From NCBI RefSeq assembly GCF_030056705.1, contig NZ_JASHIC010000006.1, positions 186,001 to 250,000 of the forward strand: 64,000 nucleotides of DNA, read 5' to 3'. The stretch is from Flectobacillus longus (GTDB lineage Bacteria > Bacteroidota > Bacteroidia > Cytophagales > Spirosomataceae). The position numbers and the translations under genes are program-made. The notes below the pieces were generated by a model. It saw only the letters and a program-made list of their open reading frames with translations, was not told the DNA's origin and did not search any database. This document shows, in pieces, positions 7,127-15,993 of the stretch (positions are counted from its first letter, which is position 1; every line of letters begins with the position of its first letter).

Positions 7127-10100
7127 TCAAGGAATGACCTTTTTCCAAAGTTGACGGCTATAATAACGGGTAAAGGACCATCCTTTACGATGTAATTCCA
7201 TAGGTAGATATGCAAAAGATTCCTTCACAGAACGAGCATCATAAAACATATCATCGTCAGTAAGAATGACTCCTTGGTACTGTTGCGAGGACTTAATTGT
7301 CAAATCTACAAAAGGAAGCTCTTTTACGAAAGAAACTACTTTTTTGCTTAATTGTTCTTTTAACAACCATTCAGACCAATAACTTTTTGAAATATGAGGT
7401 TGGGGAGAATACAGTCCTTCCGAAACTCGACGAGCATATTCTAAATATTGCTTTAATATTTTAGGACCTTCGTGTGTGGCGTCCTCTACTTTGAGTTGCT
7501 CAGGGGCAATACTCGTGATTACATATACACGCTCTCTTGCACGTGTTATTGCGACATTTAGACGGTTTTCACCTCCAGACATATTCAAGGCACCAAAGTT
7601 CATCGTAAAGCGCCCTGTAGCATCAGGAGCATAGCCTACCGAGAAAATAATAATATCACGTTCGTCTCCTTGAACATTTTCTATATTCTTGACAAAAATA
7701 GGCTCTTGTCCATTTTTAGTCGATTTCTCTTGGGCATGTAAATGCTGCTCCAACAAATCTTGAATATAAACCTGCTGTCGGTAATTGAAAGTTACGATTC
7801 CGATGGACTTATCAGGTGTATTTGCTCGTAATTCTTTTACCAAGGTCAAAATAACATCAGCTTCAACGGCATTGCAGTGATTATTCCAAATACCATCTGA
7901 TACTTGAATATACTCAATAGAGGCATCACTATCATTCATATCCTCAAATCGTGGCAAAAGCTGTAGAGAGTTTTGATAGAAATATTGATTAGAGAAATCT
8001 ATCAAATCTAGCGAACGGCTTCGGTAATGCCCACGTAACTGCATTTGAGGCAAAAATTGACATCCTAAATCTAAGAACGAATCGACTTCTAAAGCAGGAA
8101 TATCTTCGAGCTCATCATCAAAACGAATACGATACAAATCCGAGGGCTGTAATTGCTTAGAATCTCCAGCGATGACAGTTTGTTTTCCTCTAAAAATTGA
8201 AGGTATTCCTTGCTCAGCATAACATTGGGAGGCTTCATCAAAAATGACTAAATCAAATATAACAGGATGAAATCCAATAGAGTTTTTCTCCGAAATAGCC
8301 AAATTATGAGTCGTCAAAGGAAATATTGCCGAAACTGTTTCAGGCGAAGCCAACCAACAAGGAATCAGATTGAATACTTCATCTGAAAGCTCTGCAATAA
8401 GTTTTCGGATAGACCAAATTTTACGTTTTTTAGAAACTTGATGTTTCAAATCACGATACGTAGTAACATTTTGAAGCCTATTGACTTCTAGAGATTGATA
8501 GGTTTTCTCGCGCAGTTTGAGTTGCAAAATCTCTTTACTAAGTTGTTGTTTTTGCTCAATTGCTTTTTGTAAATCTTCTTCTAGCTGTTGCAACTTGAGT
8601 GTACTAGCACCACGTAGAATAGGATAACGTTGCTCGATGGCATCTATCCAAGCTAACTTTAAATTATTAATAAACAATTCAATAGGTGAACCTTCAAGAC
8701 TAGATTCTTTTTCAAGCAAACTAATTAAATCCATTTCTCTAGTAGAAAAAGAGCGATGGATTTCATCTGCTTCGAGCATCAAATCAAAATGTTCATCAAG
8801 ATACGCGATAATATCGCTTGCTTCGGATGATTTGACATTTGCCAACATTTCTAGCTGAGATTCTGCAAGATAAGGTTGTGAATATACATACGCCTCTGAG
8901 TAACCCTCAAGTGCTGCGTGTATATCTTCCAAAAGGTTTTTTACTGAATCATAATCGAATGATGAAATATCTACTAACAAACTTAAATGCGTTTCTTGCC
9001 AAATCATATCTGCCTGAATCGCCTTATACATCATCTCAAAATGGCGTTCAAACCATCGAAAGCCTTTTCCCAGCCAGATAGGACGTTCTGAGGAATTATT
9101 ATTTTGAGATTTTACCCAAAATAAATGTCCAAACTCTGTCCACCACTGCTCAAGTTGAATACGATTTTGAATACGCATTTGTAAGCGCCTCAAATCATCG
9201 GCAGACATAGTTAGCCCATTGGCTACAACCACGTCTTGTATATCCTTTTTTTGTTTAGAAAAAAGCGACCAAACCATTCCACCAATGGCATTAGACTTGG
9301 CATCGAGTGCCTCAATCAACTTATGCAAAAATGGTTTTAATGCCGAAGAATCTAAAGTTGTTTCAGGACCTTCGGCACCGAAGATTATTTTAATTTGCTC
9401 AAAAAGTTGTGAAAACTCTAAGGCTCTCAGCGTGTGTTTTTGTTGTTTTCGATACTTTAGTGCCTCAAAATAGCTATTTGAGGTCAAAATAGTACTAATG
9501 TTTTTCAGTTCATCTTTCTCCTGAATAAGATTCTGTAAATCATCATATTGTATTTTTGACTCTAATAAGCTTTCAAGTTCTTGAAATACAGTTTGAGTTG
9601 CTTTAAAAGTTTTAGAGAAAAGTTCTTGCCAGTGTTTTACATCCGAAAAAGTAAGGCTACTAAATCTTTTTCTTTTATTCCAAAAATTCTTCCCAATCGA
9701 ATCATGGCGAAATAGACGGGTATATTGGCAGTATTTTTGAAAACGTGTCAAAAAATCGTCCAACTGGTCAAAACGGTAGTCTTGATAAAAATTGCTCAAA
9801 TCGACATAAGAAGCATTAAGTGAGCTGGTAAGATATAACTCCTTTACCGAAACGCCACACAAGGAGGTATCAAACAATGCCGTTTTGAAAGAATCCAATT
9901 CTTCCACAATTTTATCTATCCGACGAGACTCTTGATCAAAGCTTCGCTCCAAAAAGATGCTATCTAAACTATAATTATGCTTTTTGTAGGCATCTATTTG
10001 CTCTAACTGAAGCAAAATTTGGCTATAAAGTTCTTTTCTATCATTCTTAAAATCGTGAACACTCCCCACAAACTGTCCCATTCCGATTTGGCGCAAACGC

Positions 10101-11224
10101 TCATGAACCACATCAAGTGCAGCACGCTTCTGCGACACAACCAAAACCGATTTGCCACGTGCGGTAAAATCAGCAACCAAGTTGCATATCAACTGTGATT
10201 TGCCTGTTCCTGGCGGGCCCTGCACCACAAGCGATTTACCAATCTTTACCTCCCGAATAATTTCTTCCTGTGAAGCATCAATCGCCAATGGTGTTAATAG
10301 CTTCTCTTCTCGGATTTTAGTCGGCTGAATCATGCTTAAGCCAGGGTGTAACCACTGTGCCTCACCTTCACGGAATAATCCAGTAATATTGTTTTGGGAT
10401 TCTTCTATCAAGAAATCATAATCAGGCACTAAAAATGAGCCTGCTTGGGGAAATATCCCAAGTACTGCCTGAGGATATAATTTTAGTTCTCCATTCTTTT
10501 CAATTTGCTCTAAATCAGCCTTTGTACTTTTTTCGAAGTACTGTAATTGATTAGTAAAAAGCTCCTGATTGAAATTTACATTGAGAGGCGAAACTTTCAA
10601 TAATTCATAGAGTTGTGTTCTAAACTCAAGCGATGTTTTAGAAAAATCTTCAAAGGTATATTCTAAAAAATTATCAAAAATTTTAATCTCGTTAAAGTGC
10701 GAATATGCCAACAAAAAACTACGATTAAAAGTCACAGGTTCTTCTCGGCGCTGTAAGTGCCACTTAATCCCAGAACCAGTATCGGTACTCGAATTGAGCG
10801 ACAAACGCTGTGCTTTTTGCGTAAGAGTAACTGGGAAAAATAATAATGGACAGCGCACTACAGTACCGTCCATCAGCTTCCCTTTGACCATTGGATACCC
10901 AACATACAAATCTTTGGCTCCTCGTTCTTCTTCAATAAATTTTTCGGTACGAGCAATTTTCTTTAGTCTTTTGCTTACCTCATTAACTTTTACATTTCGA
11001 GGATCGAGCGTATCACAAAGAGAAATAGCATTTTTCTGAGCTATAAGTTGCTCAATCAACATAAACGAGGGTTGATTATGTAAAAAATCAAGTTCGTGTA
11101 AGTCTATAAACTGCTCAGTGGGGAGATTTAATAATAGCAAAGACTTATTCTTGGCGCTTAGGTTGGTCAAGCGTTTTGCATAAGCTTTGAGTATGGTTTG
11201 TAAGGAATAATCTATCACGTACAA
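7127..11224 (-). CDS. DUF4011-type superfamily 1 helicase with a putative C-terminal nuclease domain
   Basis: A 1365-residue protein. The N-terminus (about 8-330) matches DUF4011. Walker A is GPPGTGKS (336-343) and Walker B is FDEASQ (D996, E997). Between them lie about 650 residues of mainly helical, coiled-coil-rich sequence. Later SF1 motifs are clear: GDSKQLQP, LRGHYRS, ENVQGDERD (near 1190) and NVAITRARERVYV (near 1225), as in UPF1/Dna2-like helicases. The last 85 residues (VDL at 1306-1308, DDD at 1323-1325, RKGWSF near 1350, closing W) resemble the Vsr-like nuclease seen at the end of many such proteins, but the acidic residues would need a structure to confirm. A role in nucleic-acid defence or repair is inferred. 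The only in-frame start near the domain is a TTG at 11224. Confidence 0.85.
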   Translation of the reverse strand: MYVIDYSLQTILKAYAKRLTNLSAKNKSLLLLNLPTEQFIDLHELDFLHNQPSFMLIEQLIAQKNAISLCDTLDPRNVKVNEVSKRLKKIARTEKFIEEERGAKDLYVGYPMVKGKLMDGTVVRCPLLFFPVTLTQKAQRLSLNSSTDTGSGIKWHLQRREEPVTFNRSFLLAYSHFNEIKIFDNFLEYTFEDFSKTSLEFRTQLYELLKVSPLNVNFNQELFTNQLQYFEKSTKADLEQIEKNGELKLYPQAVLGIFPQAGSFLVPDYDFLIEESQNNITGLFREGEAQWLHPGLSMIQPTKIREEKLLTPLAIDASQEEIIREVKIGKSLVVQGPPGTGKSQLICNLVADFTARGKSVLVVSQKRAALDVVHERLRQIGMGQFVGSVHDFKNDRKELYSQILLQLEQIDAYKKHNYSLDSIFLERSFDQESRRIDKIVEELDSFKTALFDTSLCGVSVKELYLTSSLNASYVDLSNFYQDYRFDQLDDFLTRFQKYCQYTRLFRHDSIGKNFWNKRKRFSSLTFSDVKHWQELFSKTFKATQTVFQELESLLESKIQYDDLQNLIQEKDELKNISTILTSNSYFEALKYRKQQKHTLRALEFSQLFEQIKIIFGAEGPETTLDSSALKPFLHKLIEALDAKSNAIGGMVWSLFSKQKKDIQDVVVANGLTMSADDLRRLQMRIQNRIQLEQWWTEFGHLFWVKSQNNNSSERPIWLGKGFRWFERHFEMMYKAIQADMIWQETHLSLLVDISSFDYDSVKNLLEDIHAALEGYSEAYVYSQPYLAESQLEMLANVKSSEASDIIAYLDEHFDLMLEADEIHRSFSTREMDLISLLEKESSLEGSPIELFINNLKLAWIDAIEQRYPILRGASTLKLQQLEEDLQKAIEQKQQLSKEILQLKLREKTYQSLEVNRLQNVTTYRDLKHQVSKKRKIWSIRKLIAELSDEVFNLIPCWLASPETVSAIFPLTTHNLAISEKNSIGFHPVIFDLVIFDEASQCYAEQGIPSIFRGKQTVIAGDSKQLQPSDLYRIRFDDELEDIPALEVDSFLDLGCQFLPQMQLRGHYRSRSLDLIDFSNQYFYQNSLQLLPRFEDMNDSDASIEYIQVSDGIWNNHCNAVEADVILTLVKELRANTPDKSIGIVTFNYRQQVYIQDLLEQHLHAQEKSTKNGQEPIFVKNIENVQGDERDIIIFSVGYAPDATGRFTMNFGALNMSGGENRLNVAITRARERVYVITSIAPEQLKVEDATHEGPKILKQYLEYARRVSEGLYSPQPHISKSYWSEWLLKEQLSKKVVSFVKELPFVDLTIKSSQQYQGVILTDDDMFYDARSVKESFAYLPMELHRKGWSFTRYYSRQLWKKVIP

Positions 11225-11639
11225 AATATTTTTAAAGAGTCGTACAACTCCGAAAATTCAAATGAATAATTAACAGAAAAGATAGGCAGTGGTAAACTTC
11301 GCAAAGTACTATTTTTGTCAATAAACTAAGCTACAAGTTGTTACAAATATTTACTCGCTATATTGATAACTTTTAAAGATTCGTAAAAGGGCAAAAAAAC
11401 ACAAAGATAAAGGAATTGACAACAAGCGAAGGATAAATATAAGTTTGGCCTTGATTTTGTTTAAAATTTAGTAAAATCTTAAATTGCCAAACATTTAGTC
11501 ATACCAATATATACCACTTGTAATCTTCGAGCATATTAATAGCTCTATTTCTTTTCACTGTATTGATTTTCAGGTATTTTTGCGACTATTTTTACTTTAA
11601 ATTTGACTCAATTATTGATTCATAGAAAATTGATTTAAA
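11225..11639. other. Divergent intergenic region between the helicase and GT2 genes
   Basis: About 415 AT-rich bases with no open frame I would accept and no clear hairpin. It must hold promoters for both flanking genes; apart from candidate -7 elements near the GT2 gene I see nothing specific. Confidence 0.6.
11575..11605 (+). promoter_or_regulatory. Two candidate -7 elements for the GT2 gene
   Basis: TATTTTTG at 11575-11582 and TAAATTTG at 11598-11605 both match TAnnTTTG, 35-65 bases before the ATG at 11640. Neither has an ideal -33 TTTG, so which is used is open. Confidence 0.4.
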
Positions 11640-12377
11640 ATGTATAACAACAAAAAAGTTATCGTTGTAATGCCAGCCTACAAGGCTTCGTTGACACTTG
11701 AACGAACATATCGTGAAATACCCTTCGACCTTGTCGATGAGGTAATTTTAGTAGATGACCACAGCCCTGACAATACAGTAGATGTAGCTAAATCACTGGG
11801 AATCAAACATGTGATTCGCCACGATAAAAACAAAGGCTACGGTGGGAATCAAAAAACTTGTTACAACAAAGCATTAGAATTGGGCGGTGACATTGTTATT
11901 ATGTTGCACCCAGATTATCAATATACGCCAATGTTGCTTACTGCTATGATTTCTATCATCGGTAATGAGTTATATCCTGTAGTATTTGGCTCGCGTATCT
12001 TGGGCATGGGAGCACTCAAAGGAGGCATGCCTATGTACAAATACATTGCCAACAGATTTCTAACGTTTTTCCAAAACGTTTTGCTAGGTCAAAAACTCTC
12101 AGAATATCATACAGGCTATCGTGCATTCTCTAGAGAGGTTCTTAAAAAAGTACCATTTGAGCGCTGCGACGACGACTTTGTATTTGATAACGAAATGATT
12201 GCTCAAATCTTTTGGCATGGATTTGAGATTGCTGAAGTAACTTGTCCAACCAAATACTTTGAGGAAGCTTCTTCTATCAATTTTATGAGAAGTTCTAAAT
12301 ATGGACTTGGCGTACTTCGTGTTTCTATATTGTACCGCTTAGCCAAGTGGGGTATCAAATGGAATATTCTAGGATAA
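11640..12377 (+). CDS. Family 2 glycosyltransferase (soluble, dolichyl-phosphate-mannose-synthase-like)
   Basis: A 245-residue GT-A enzyme. The nucleotide-binding start VVMPAYKASLTLERT, the acidic VDDHSPDNT (38-46) and the metal-site region MLHPDYQY (87-94, where HPD replaces the usual DxD) all fit GT2. GSRILGMGALKGGMP and EYHTGYRAFSREVL match the acceptor-loop region of polyprenyl-phosphate sugar transferases. It has no membrane helix, so it probably works at the inner face of the membrane on a lipid carrier. The sugar is unknown. Its stop codon overlaps the start of the next gene by one base (TAATG), so the two are very likely co-translated. Confidence 0.9.
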   Translation: MYNNKKVIVVMPAYKASLTLERTYREIPFDLVDEVILVDDHSPDNTVDVAKSLGIKHVIRHDKNKGYGGNQKTCYNKALELGGDIVIMLHPDYQYTPMLLTAMISIIGNELYPVVFGSRILGMGALKGGMPMYKYIANRFLTFFQNVLLGQKLSEYHTGYRAFSREVLKKVPFERCDDDFVFDNEMIAQIFWHGFEIAEVTCPTKYFEEASSINFMRSSKYGLGVLRVSILYRLAKWGIKWNILG

Positions 12378-13024
12378 TGAAACATGCTATCATTATTGGT
12401 GCTACTGGCCTAGTCGGTAGCACACTTGCTCAACAACTTCTCAAGGATGATTACTTCTCAAAAGTAACCCTACTAGTCCGCAAGCCTCTGACAATATCGC
12501 ATTCCAAATTAGAACAAGTCATTTTTGATTTTGAGCATCCAGATACCAGCGTGGTAAAAGGAGATGTATTGTTTTGTGCCATGGGTACTACTTTGAAAAA
12601 AGCAGGAAGTAAAGAAGCTCAATATCTGATTGATTGTGAATATCCTTACAGAGTTGGTCAAATAGCCAAATCGAATGGAATCGAAAGTTATATACTTGTA
12701 TCGTCGATAGGAGCGGATGCCAATTCTTCTGGTTTTTATTTGAGAACCAAAGGTGAGTTAGAACAAAAACTTAGTGCATTAGGATTCGCCAAGCTCGTTT
12801 GTGTTCGACCGTCATTGATTTTAGGAAATCGTGAAGAATTTCGTTTTGGTGAGAAATTAGGAGTAGTGTTAGATACTATTTTGAGTCCTCTTATGATTGG
12901 TCCATTAAAGAAATACCGAGGAGTTCATGTAGACAAAATAGTAAGAATGTTGATAAAGGCTTCTAAAGAAAGCTTTCCTAAGAAAACAACATTTATCGAA
13001 TCTGATGCGATATATGCTTTATAA
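12377..13024 (+). CDS. NAD(P)-binding atypical short-chain dehydrogenase-like protein
   Basis: A 215-residue Rossmann-fold protein with GATGLVGS (G8, G11, G14) at the N-terminus, and CAMGTT, YILVSSIGAD and SGFYLRTKGELEQKL in the positions seen in HTATIP2/YbjT-like atypical dehydrogenases. These proteins bind NADP but often lack dehydrogenase activity. I chose the ATG at 12377, inside the stop codon of the glycosyltransferase, rather than the in-frame ATG 30 bases earlier, because the Rossmann fold starts there and the TAATG overlap is typical of coupling. Its partner suggests a role in making or modifying an activated sugar or lipid, but that is only inference. Confidence 0.85.
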   Translation: MKHAIIIGATGLVGSTLAQQLLKDDYFSKVTLLVRKPLTISHSKLEQVIFDFEHPDTSVVKGDVLFCAMGTTLKKAGSKEAQYLIDCEYPYRVGQIAKSNGIESYILVSSIGADANSSGFYLRTKGELEQKLSALGFAKLVCVRPSLILGNREEFRFGEKLGVVLDTILSPLMIGPLKKYRGVHVDKIVRMLIKASKESFPKKTTFIESDAIYAL

Positions 13025-13027
13025 AGC

Positions 13028-13061
13028 AAAAAGGATGCTTGTTTGACAAGCATCCTTTTTT
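13028..13061. terminator. Bidirectional terminator shared with rpmA
   Basis: A perfect 14-base stem (AAAAAGGATGCTTG / CAAGCATCCTTTTT), loop TTTGA, between the convergent genes ending at 13024 and 13078. Confidence 0.9.
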
Positions 13062-13077
13062 ATGGGTAAAATCGTTA

Positions 13078-13338
13078 TTAAGCTTCAGCAGGAATAACTT
13101 CTACGAAAGAACGACCTTTGAAACCTTTTTTGAATTGTACAGTACCACTAACCAAAGCAAACAAAGTATGGTCTTTACCGATACCTACGTTTTTGCCAGG
13201 ATTGTGAGCAGTACCTCTCTGACGGATGATGATATTACCAGCAATAGCAGGTTGACCACCGTAGATTTTAACGCCTAAGCGTTTGCTATGTGACTCACGG
13301 CCGTTCTTCGAACTACCCGCACCTTTCTTGTGTGCCAT
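13078..13338 (-). CDS. rpmA: 50S ribosomal protein bL27
   Basis: An 86-residue basic protein matching bL27 from end to end: [16 protein letters not shown], then [12 protein letters not shown] and [20 protein letters not shown]. bL27 sits at the peptidyl-transferase centre of the 50S subunit and its flexible N-terminus touches the tRNA ends. There is no N-terminal extension to be cleaved of the type found in Firmicutes. It follows rplU by 80 bases on the same strand, the near-universal order, and ends at a strong shared terminator. Confidence 0.99.
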   Translation of the reverse strand: MAHKKGAGSSKNGRESHSKRLGVKIYGGQPAIAGNIIIRQRGTAHNPGKNVGIGKDHTLFALVSGTVQFKKGFKGRSFVEVIPAEA

Positions 13339-13418
13339 TTTTTTGTAATGTTTTTACGTTAAGTTATGAATAATACGACCTAAACCAGAAGTCTTTCAAC
13401 TAATAACTTAAGACTAAA

Positions 13419-13730
13419 TTAGAATGTAATACCTTCGATTAAAACTTTAGTCAAGTCTTGACGGTGACCGTTTTGTTTTTGATAGCCTTTACGACGTTTC
13501 TTTTTGAAAACGATAACTTTTTCGCCACGAACGTGAGCCAAAATTTTACCTGATACAGTTGCACCTTCAACGATTGGAGCACCTACTTTAATATCTCCAT
13601 CATTGTCAACAAGAAGAACCTTGTCGAAAACTAGTGCAGCGCCTTCCTCACCCGCCAAACGATGCGTGTAAAGGTAACGGTCTTTCTCAACTTTAAATTG
13701 CTGACCAGCGATTTCTACGATTGCGTACAT
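13419..13730 (-). CDS. rplU: 50S ribosomal protein bL21
   Basis: A 103-residue protein with the bL21 pattern: MYAIVEIAGQQFKVEKDRYL, LVDNDGDIKVGAPIVEGATV and the C-terminal KKKRRKGYQKQNGHRQ that contacts 23S rRNA. It is the first gene of the rplU-rpmA operon. The promoter is about 100 bases upstream (13831-13838), leaving a leader of roughly 95 bases that contains two short hairpins, which might allow autoregulation. Confidence 0.99.
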   Translation of the reverse strand: MYAIVEIAGQQFKVEKDRYLYTHRLAGEEGAALVFDKVLLVDNDGDIKVGAPIVEGATVSGKILAHVRGEKVIVFKKKRRKGYQKQNGHRQDLTKVLIEGITF

Positions 13731-14251
13731 TGTATTGTATTTTTAAACTAACTAGCTATAATTCAAGCAAATGGATTTAATGAAGCTAATTAGAGGGTTT
13801 GACAAATGCCATTTGCCCCTAAAAGGGATGCAAATTTAACAAGAGATTTTGAATTTTCGAAATCTTGTAACGACTTTTTTAGAAATATAATCAACTAACA
13901 ATCAAAACTTTAGACTCTCAGGCATAAGTACTTGGCTTTTGTTGGTTATTTTACTTACGCATTCATTCAAAAATAGACCGTTTAGTAAATATTTTTTCAA
14001 GAATAGTACCTTTTTAAAAAGTCTTACGTTTAATAATAAAATCCTCAATCAAAAATGAACTAAGTCTTTTATTATTACGTATTTGCATTGTAATTAAAGC
14101 ACAATTTACCTACTCTTTTTCACACATGTAGCACTTCTCATATCCATTCACAACCAGTCAGTTTTTTCAATTCTGGTAATTATCTTGTAGTAATTATTTA
14201 TTTGTCTGGCATTTTGTACTATTTTGTGCGCTCTTTAATACACTATCTAAA
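13731..14251. other. Intergenic region with the rplU leader
   Basis: About 520 bases between divergent genes. On the minus side there is the rplU promoter and a leader with a small hairpin (CCCTTTTAGGG) and a near-palindrome CAAATG-N-CATTTG (13803-13815). The remaining 400 bases toward 14251 are AT-rich, with no acceptable open frame or strong structure. Confidence 0.55.
13831..13838 (-). promoter_or_regulatory. -7 element of the rplU-rpmA promoter
   Basis: On the minus strand TAAATTTG, followed by GCATCCC where transcription probably starts, about 100 bases before rplU. A TTTCG about 19 bases upstream is a weak -33 match. Confidence 0.55.
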
Positions 14252-14899
14252 ATGAAATCAGTCATTCATCATATCATCAAAAAAGCCTTTTTCGCCAAAT
14301 CTTTATTCATTATCATTACTCTGTTGGCTACTATAGGCACTATTAATGCCCAATCTGGTTATAACATTGGGCAAACCGTTAGCGATTTTCAACTAAAAAA
14401 TATTGATGGTCGCATGTTATCCTTGAGCGACAATCGCAATGTAAAAGGATATATCGTGGTATTTACTTGTAATCACTGTCCATTTTCGAAGGCATACGAT
14501 TCAAGAATTGTGGATTTGCATAGCAAGTTCGCTTCAAAAGGATATCCAGTCATTGCTATTAATCCAAACGACCCAAATGCTTACGAAGAAGATTCATTTG
14601 CTAACATGCGTCTGACAGCACCAAGTAAAGGTTTTACATTTCCGTATTTACAAGATGAAACCCAAGAAGTAGCCAAGGCTTTTGGTGCAACCAGAACACC
14701 TTCGTGCTTCGTACTCAAAAAAGAAGGAGATCGATTTACGGTACAATATATTGGAGCGATAGACGACAATACGCAAGACGCAAGTGCTGTGAACAAAAAG
14801 TTTGTAGAAGATGCCGTCAACAATCTATTGAGTGGACGCCCAGTAATGGTAAATAATACTAAAGCTGTTGGTTGTGCTATTAAATGGAAAGGGTTCTAA
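14252..14899 (+). CDS. Secreted thioredoxin-like redoxin (AhpC/TSA-type)
   Basis: A 215-residue protein with a signal peptide (about 1-34, basic start, hydrophobic core, probable cleavage after INA). The mature part is a thioredoxin fold: FTCNHCPFSKAYDSR holds a CxxC pair (C73, C76), followed by YPVIAINPND and the cis-proline region ATRTPSCFVL. It should act as a thiol oxidoreductase or peroxidase-like protein in the periplasm. The CNHCPF form is common in a Bacteroidota group of redoxins with unknown substrates. A strong terminator follows, and the neighbours are on separate transcripts, so it appears monocistronic. Confidence 0.88.
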   Translation: MKSVIHHIIKKAFFAKSLFIIITLLATIGTINAQSGYNIGQTVSDFQLKNIDGRMLSLSDNRNVKGYIVVFTCNHCPFSKAYDSRIVDLHSKFASKGYPVIAINPNDPNAYEEDSFANMRLTAPSKGFTFPYLQDETQEVAKAFGATRTPSCFVLKKEGDRFTVQYIGAIDDNTQDASAVNKKFVEDAVNNLLSGRPVMVNNTKAVGCAIKWKGF

Positions 14900-14910
14900 T
14901 ACAGCAATTT

Positions 14911-14959
14911 AGATACAAAAAAGAGGGCATGGCTTAGCGATGCCCTCTTTTTTGTATCT
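14911..14959 (+). terminator. Strong terminator after the thioredoxin-like gene
   Basis: A perfect 20-base inverted repeat (14911-14930 with 14940-14959), GC-rich at its top (GAGGGCAT) with A and T runs on the sides, and a 9-base loop. Confidence 0.92.
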
Positions 14960-15052
14960 AACCAACGAGAAAATGTATATTTTTTTGAGTTTTATTCCCA
15001 TAAAACCCAAAAAGTCCTATTATACATTGGGGATTTTATAAATAACTTTCAC

Positions 15053-15060
15053 TAACTTTG
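15053..15060 (+). promoter_or_regulatory. -7 element of the mazG promoter
   Basis: TAACTTTG, 34 bases before the mazG ATG. Confidence 0.5.
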
Positions 15061-15093
15061 TAAGCACAACAAACGTATTGGGAACAGGAAAGG

Positions 15094-15900
15094 ATGGAAT
15101 TTGAAGCTTTACCCGAAAGAAGAAAAGAACAGTTGATGGCATTTAACCGCCTCTTAACAATTATGGATGAGTTAAGAGAGCAATGTCCTTGGGACAAAAA
15201 ACAAACCATTGATTCTCTGCGTCACTTGACGATTGAAGAAACCTACGAACTTTCGGATGCCATTATAGAAGGAGATTTGGTAGAAATCAAAAAAGAAATC
15301 GGCGATATTATGCTTCACATGGTGTTTTATTCAAAAATTGCTTCCGAAACCAACACTTTTGATATTGCTGACGTATTGAATGGTCTTTGTGAAAAACTGA
15401 TTTTCCGTCATCCACATATTTATGGTGATGTAAAAGCTGAAACCGAGGAGCAAGTAAAGCAAAATTGGGAAGCACTCAAGATGAAAGAAGGTAACAAGTC
15501 TGTACTGGCTGGTGTACCAAAATCGCTTCCAGCCTTAGTAAAGGCTATGCGTATTCAAGAAAAGGCTCGTGGAGCTGGCTTCGATTGGGAAGAAAAAGAG
15601 CAGGTTTGGGAGAAAGTCGAAGAAGAAATGCAAGAATTCAAAGCTGAATTTAATGTAGTTGAAAAATCAGCCATCGATACCGAAAAGGCCGAAGCAGAAT
15701 TTGGAGATTTATTGTTTTCTCTAGTCAATTACGCAAGATTTGTCAATATCAATGTTGAATCAGCTTTAGAAAGAACTAATAAAAAGTTCATCAAAAGATT
15801 CCAACATATTGAATCAAGAGCAAAAGAACAAGGTAAAACCTTACAAGATATGACCCTAGCCGAGATGGATGTGTATTGGGAAGAGGCGAAAAGGCTGTAA
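15094..15900 (+). CDS. mazG: Nucleoside triphosphate pyrophosphohydrolase MazG
   Basis: A 268-residue protein with two MazG domains. The first has CPWDKKQTIDSLRHLTIEETYELSDAI and EIGDIMLHMVF, the second has KARGAGFDWE and EAEFGDLLFSLVNYARF; the EExxE and ExxD sets bind magnesium. MazG hydrolyses nucleoside triphosphates to monophosphates and pyrophosphate. It is a housecleaning enzyme and in E. coli affects ppGpp level and survival under starvation. The length matches the E. coli protein. It is transcribed alone from a TAnnTTTG promoter. No mazEF toxin-antitoxin pair is beside it, so any link to such a system is absent here. Confidence 0.97.
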   Translation: MEFEALPERRKEQLMAFNRLLTIMDELREQCPWDKKQTIDSLRHLTIEETYELSDAIIEGDLVEIKKEIGDIMLHMVFYSKIASETNTFDIADVLNGLCEKLIFRHPHIYGDVKAETEEQVKQNWEALKMKEGNKSVLAGVPKSLPALVKAMRIQEKARGAGFDWEEKEQVWEKVEEEMQEFKAEFNVVEKSAIDTEKAEAEFGDLLFSLVNYARFVNINVESALERTNKKFIKRFQHIESRAKEQGKTLQDMTLAEMDVYWEEAKRL

Positions 15901-15956
15901 TTGAACGAACAACGTTCAAGTCAAAGATTCAAAATTTAATTTTGAGAGTGAAACCA

Positions 15957-15992
15957 GAAACCCGTTAGCTTGTAGCCTTCGGGTTTTTATTT
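15957..15992 (+). terminator. Terminator between mazG and the fucosidase gene
   Basis: An outer stem AAACCCG / CGGGTTT with a small inner GCT/AGC pairing, followed by TTATTTTTT. Lies between convergent genes. Confidence 0.75.
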
Positions 15993-15993
15993 T

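Noticed and set aside
12347-12376. Longer start for the NAD(P)-binding protein after the GT2 gene
   Set aside because: The extra residues precede the Rossmann fold and overlap the end of the glycosyltransferase; the TAATG overlap at 12377 is the better start.
15094-15900. MazG as part of a toxin-antitoxin or defence cassette
   Set aside because: It is monocistronic and no toxin, antitoxin or defence gene is beside it.
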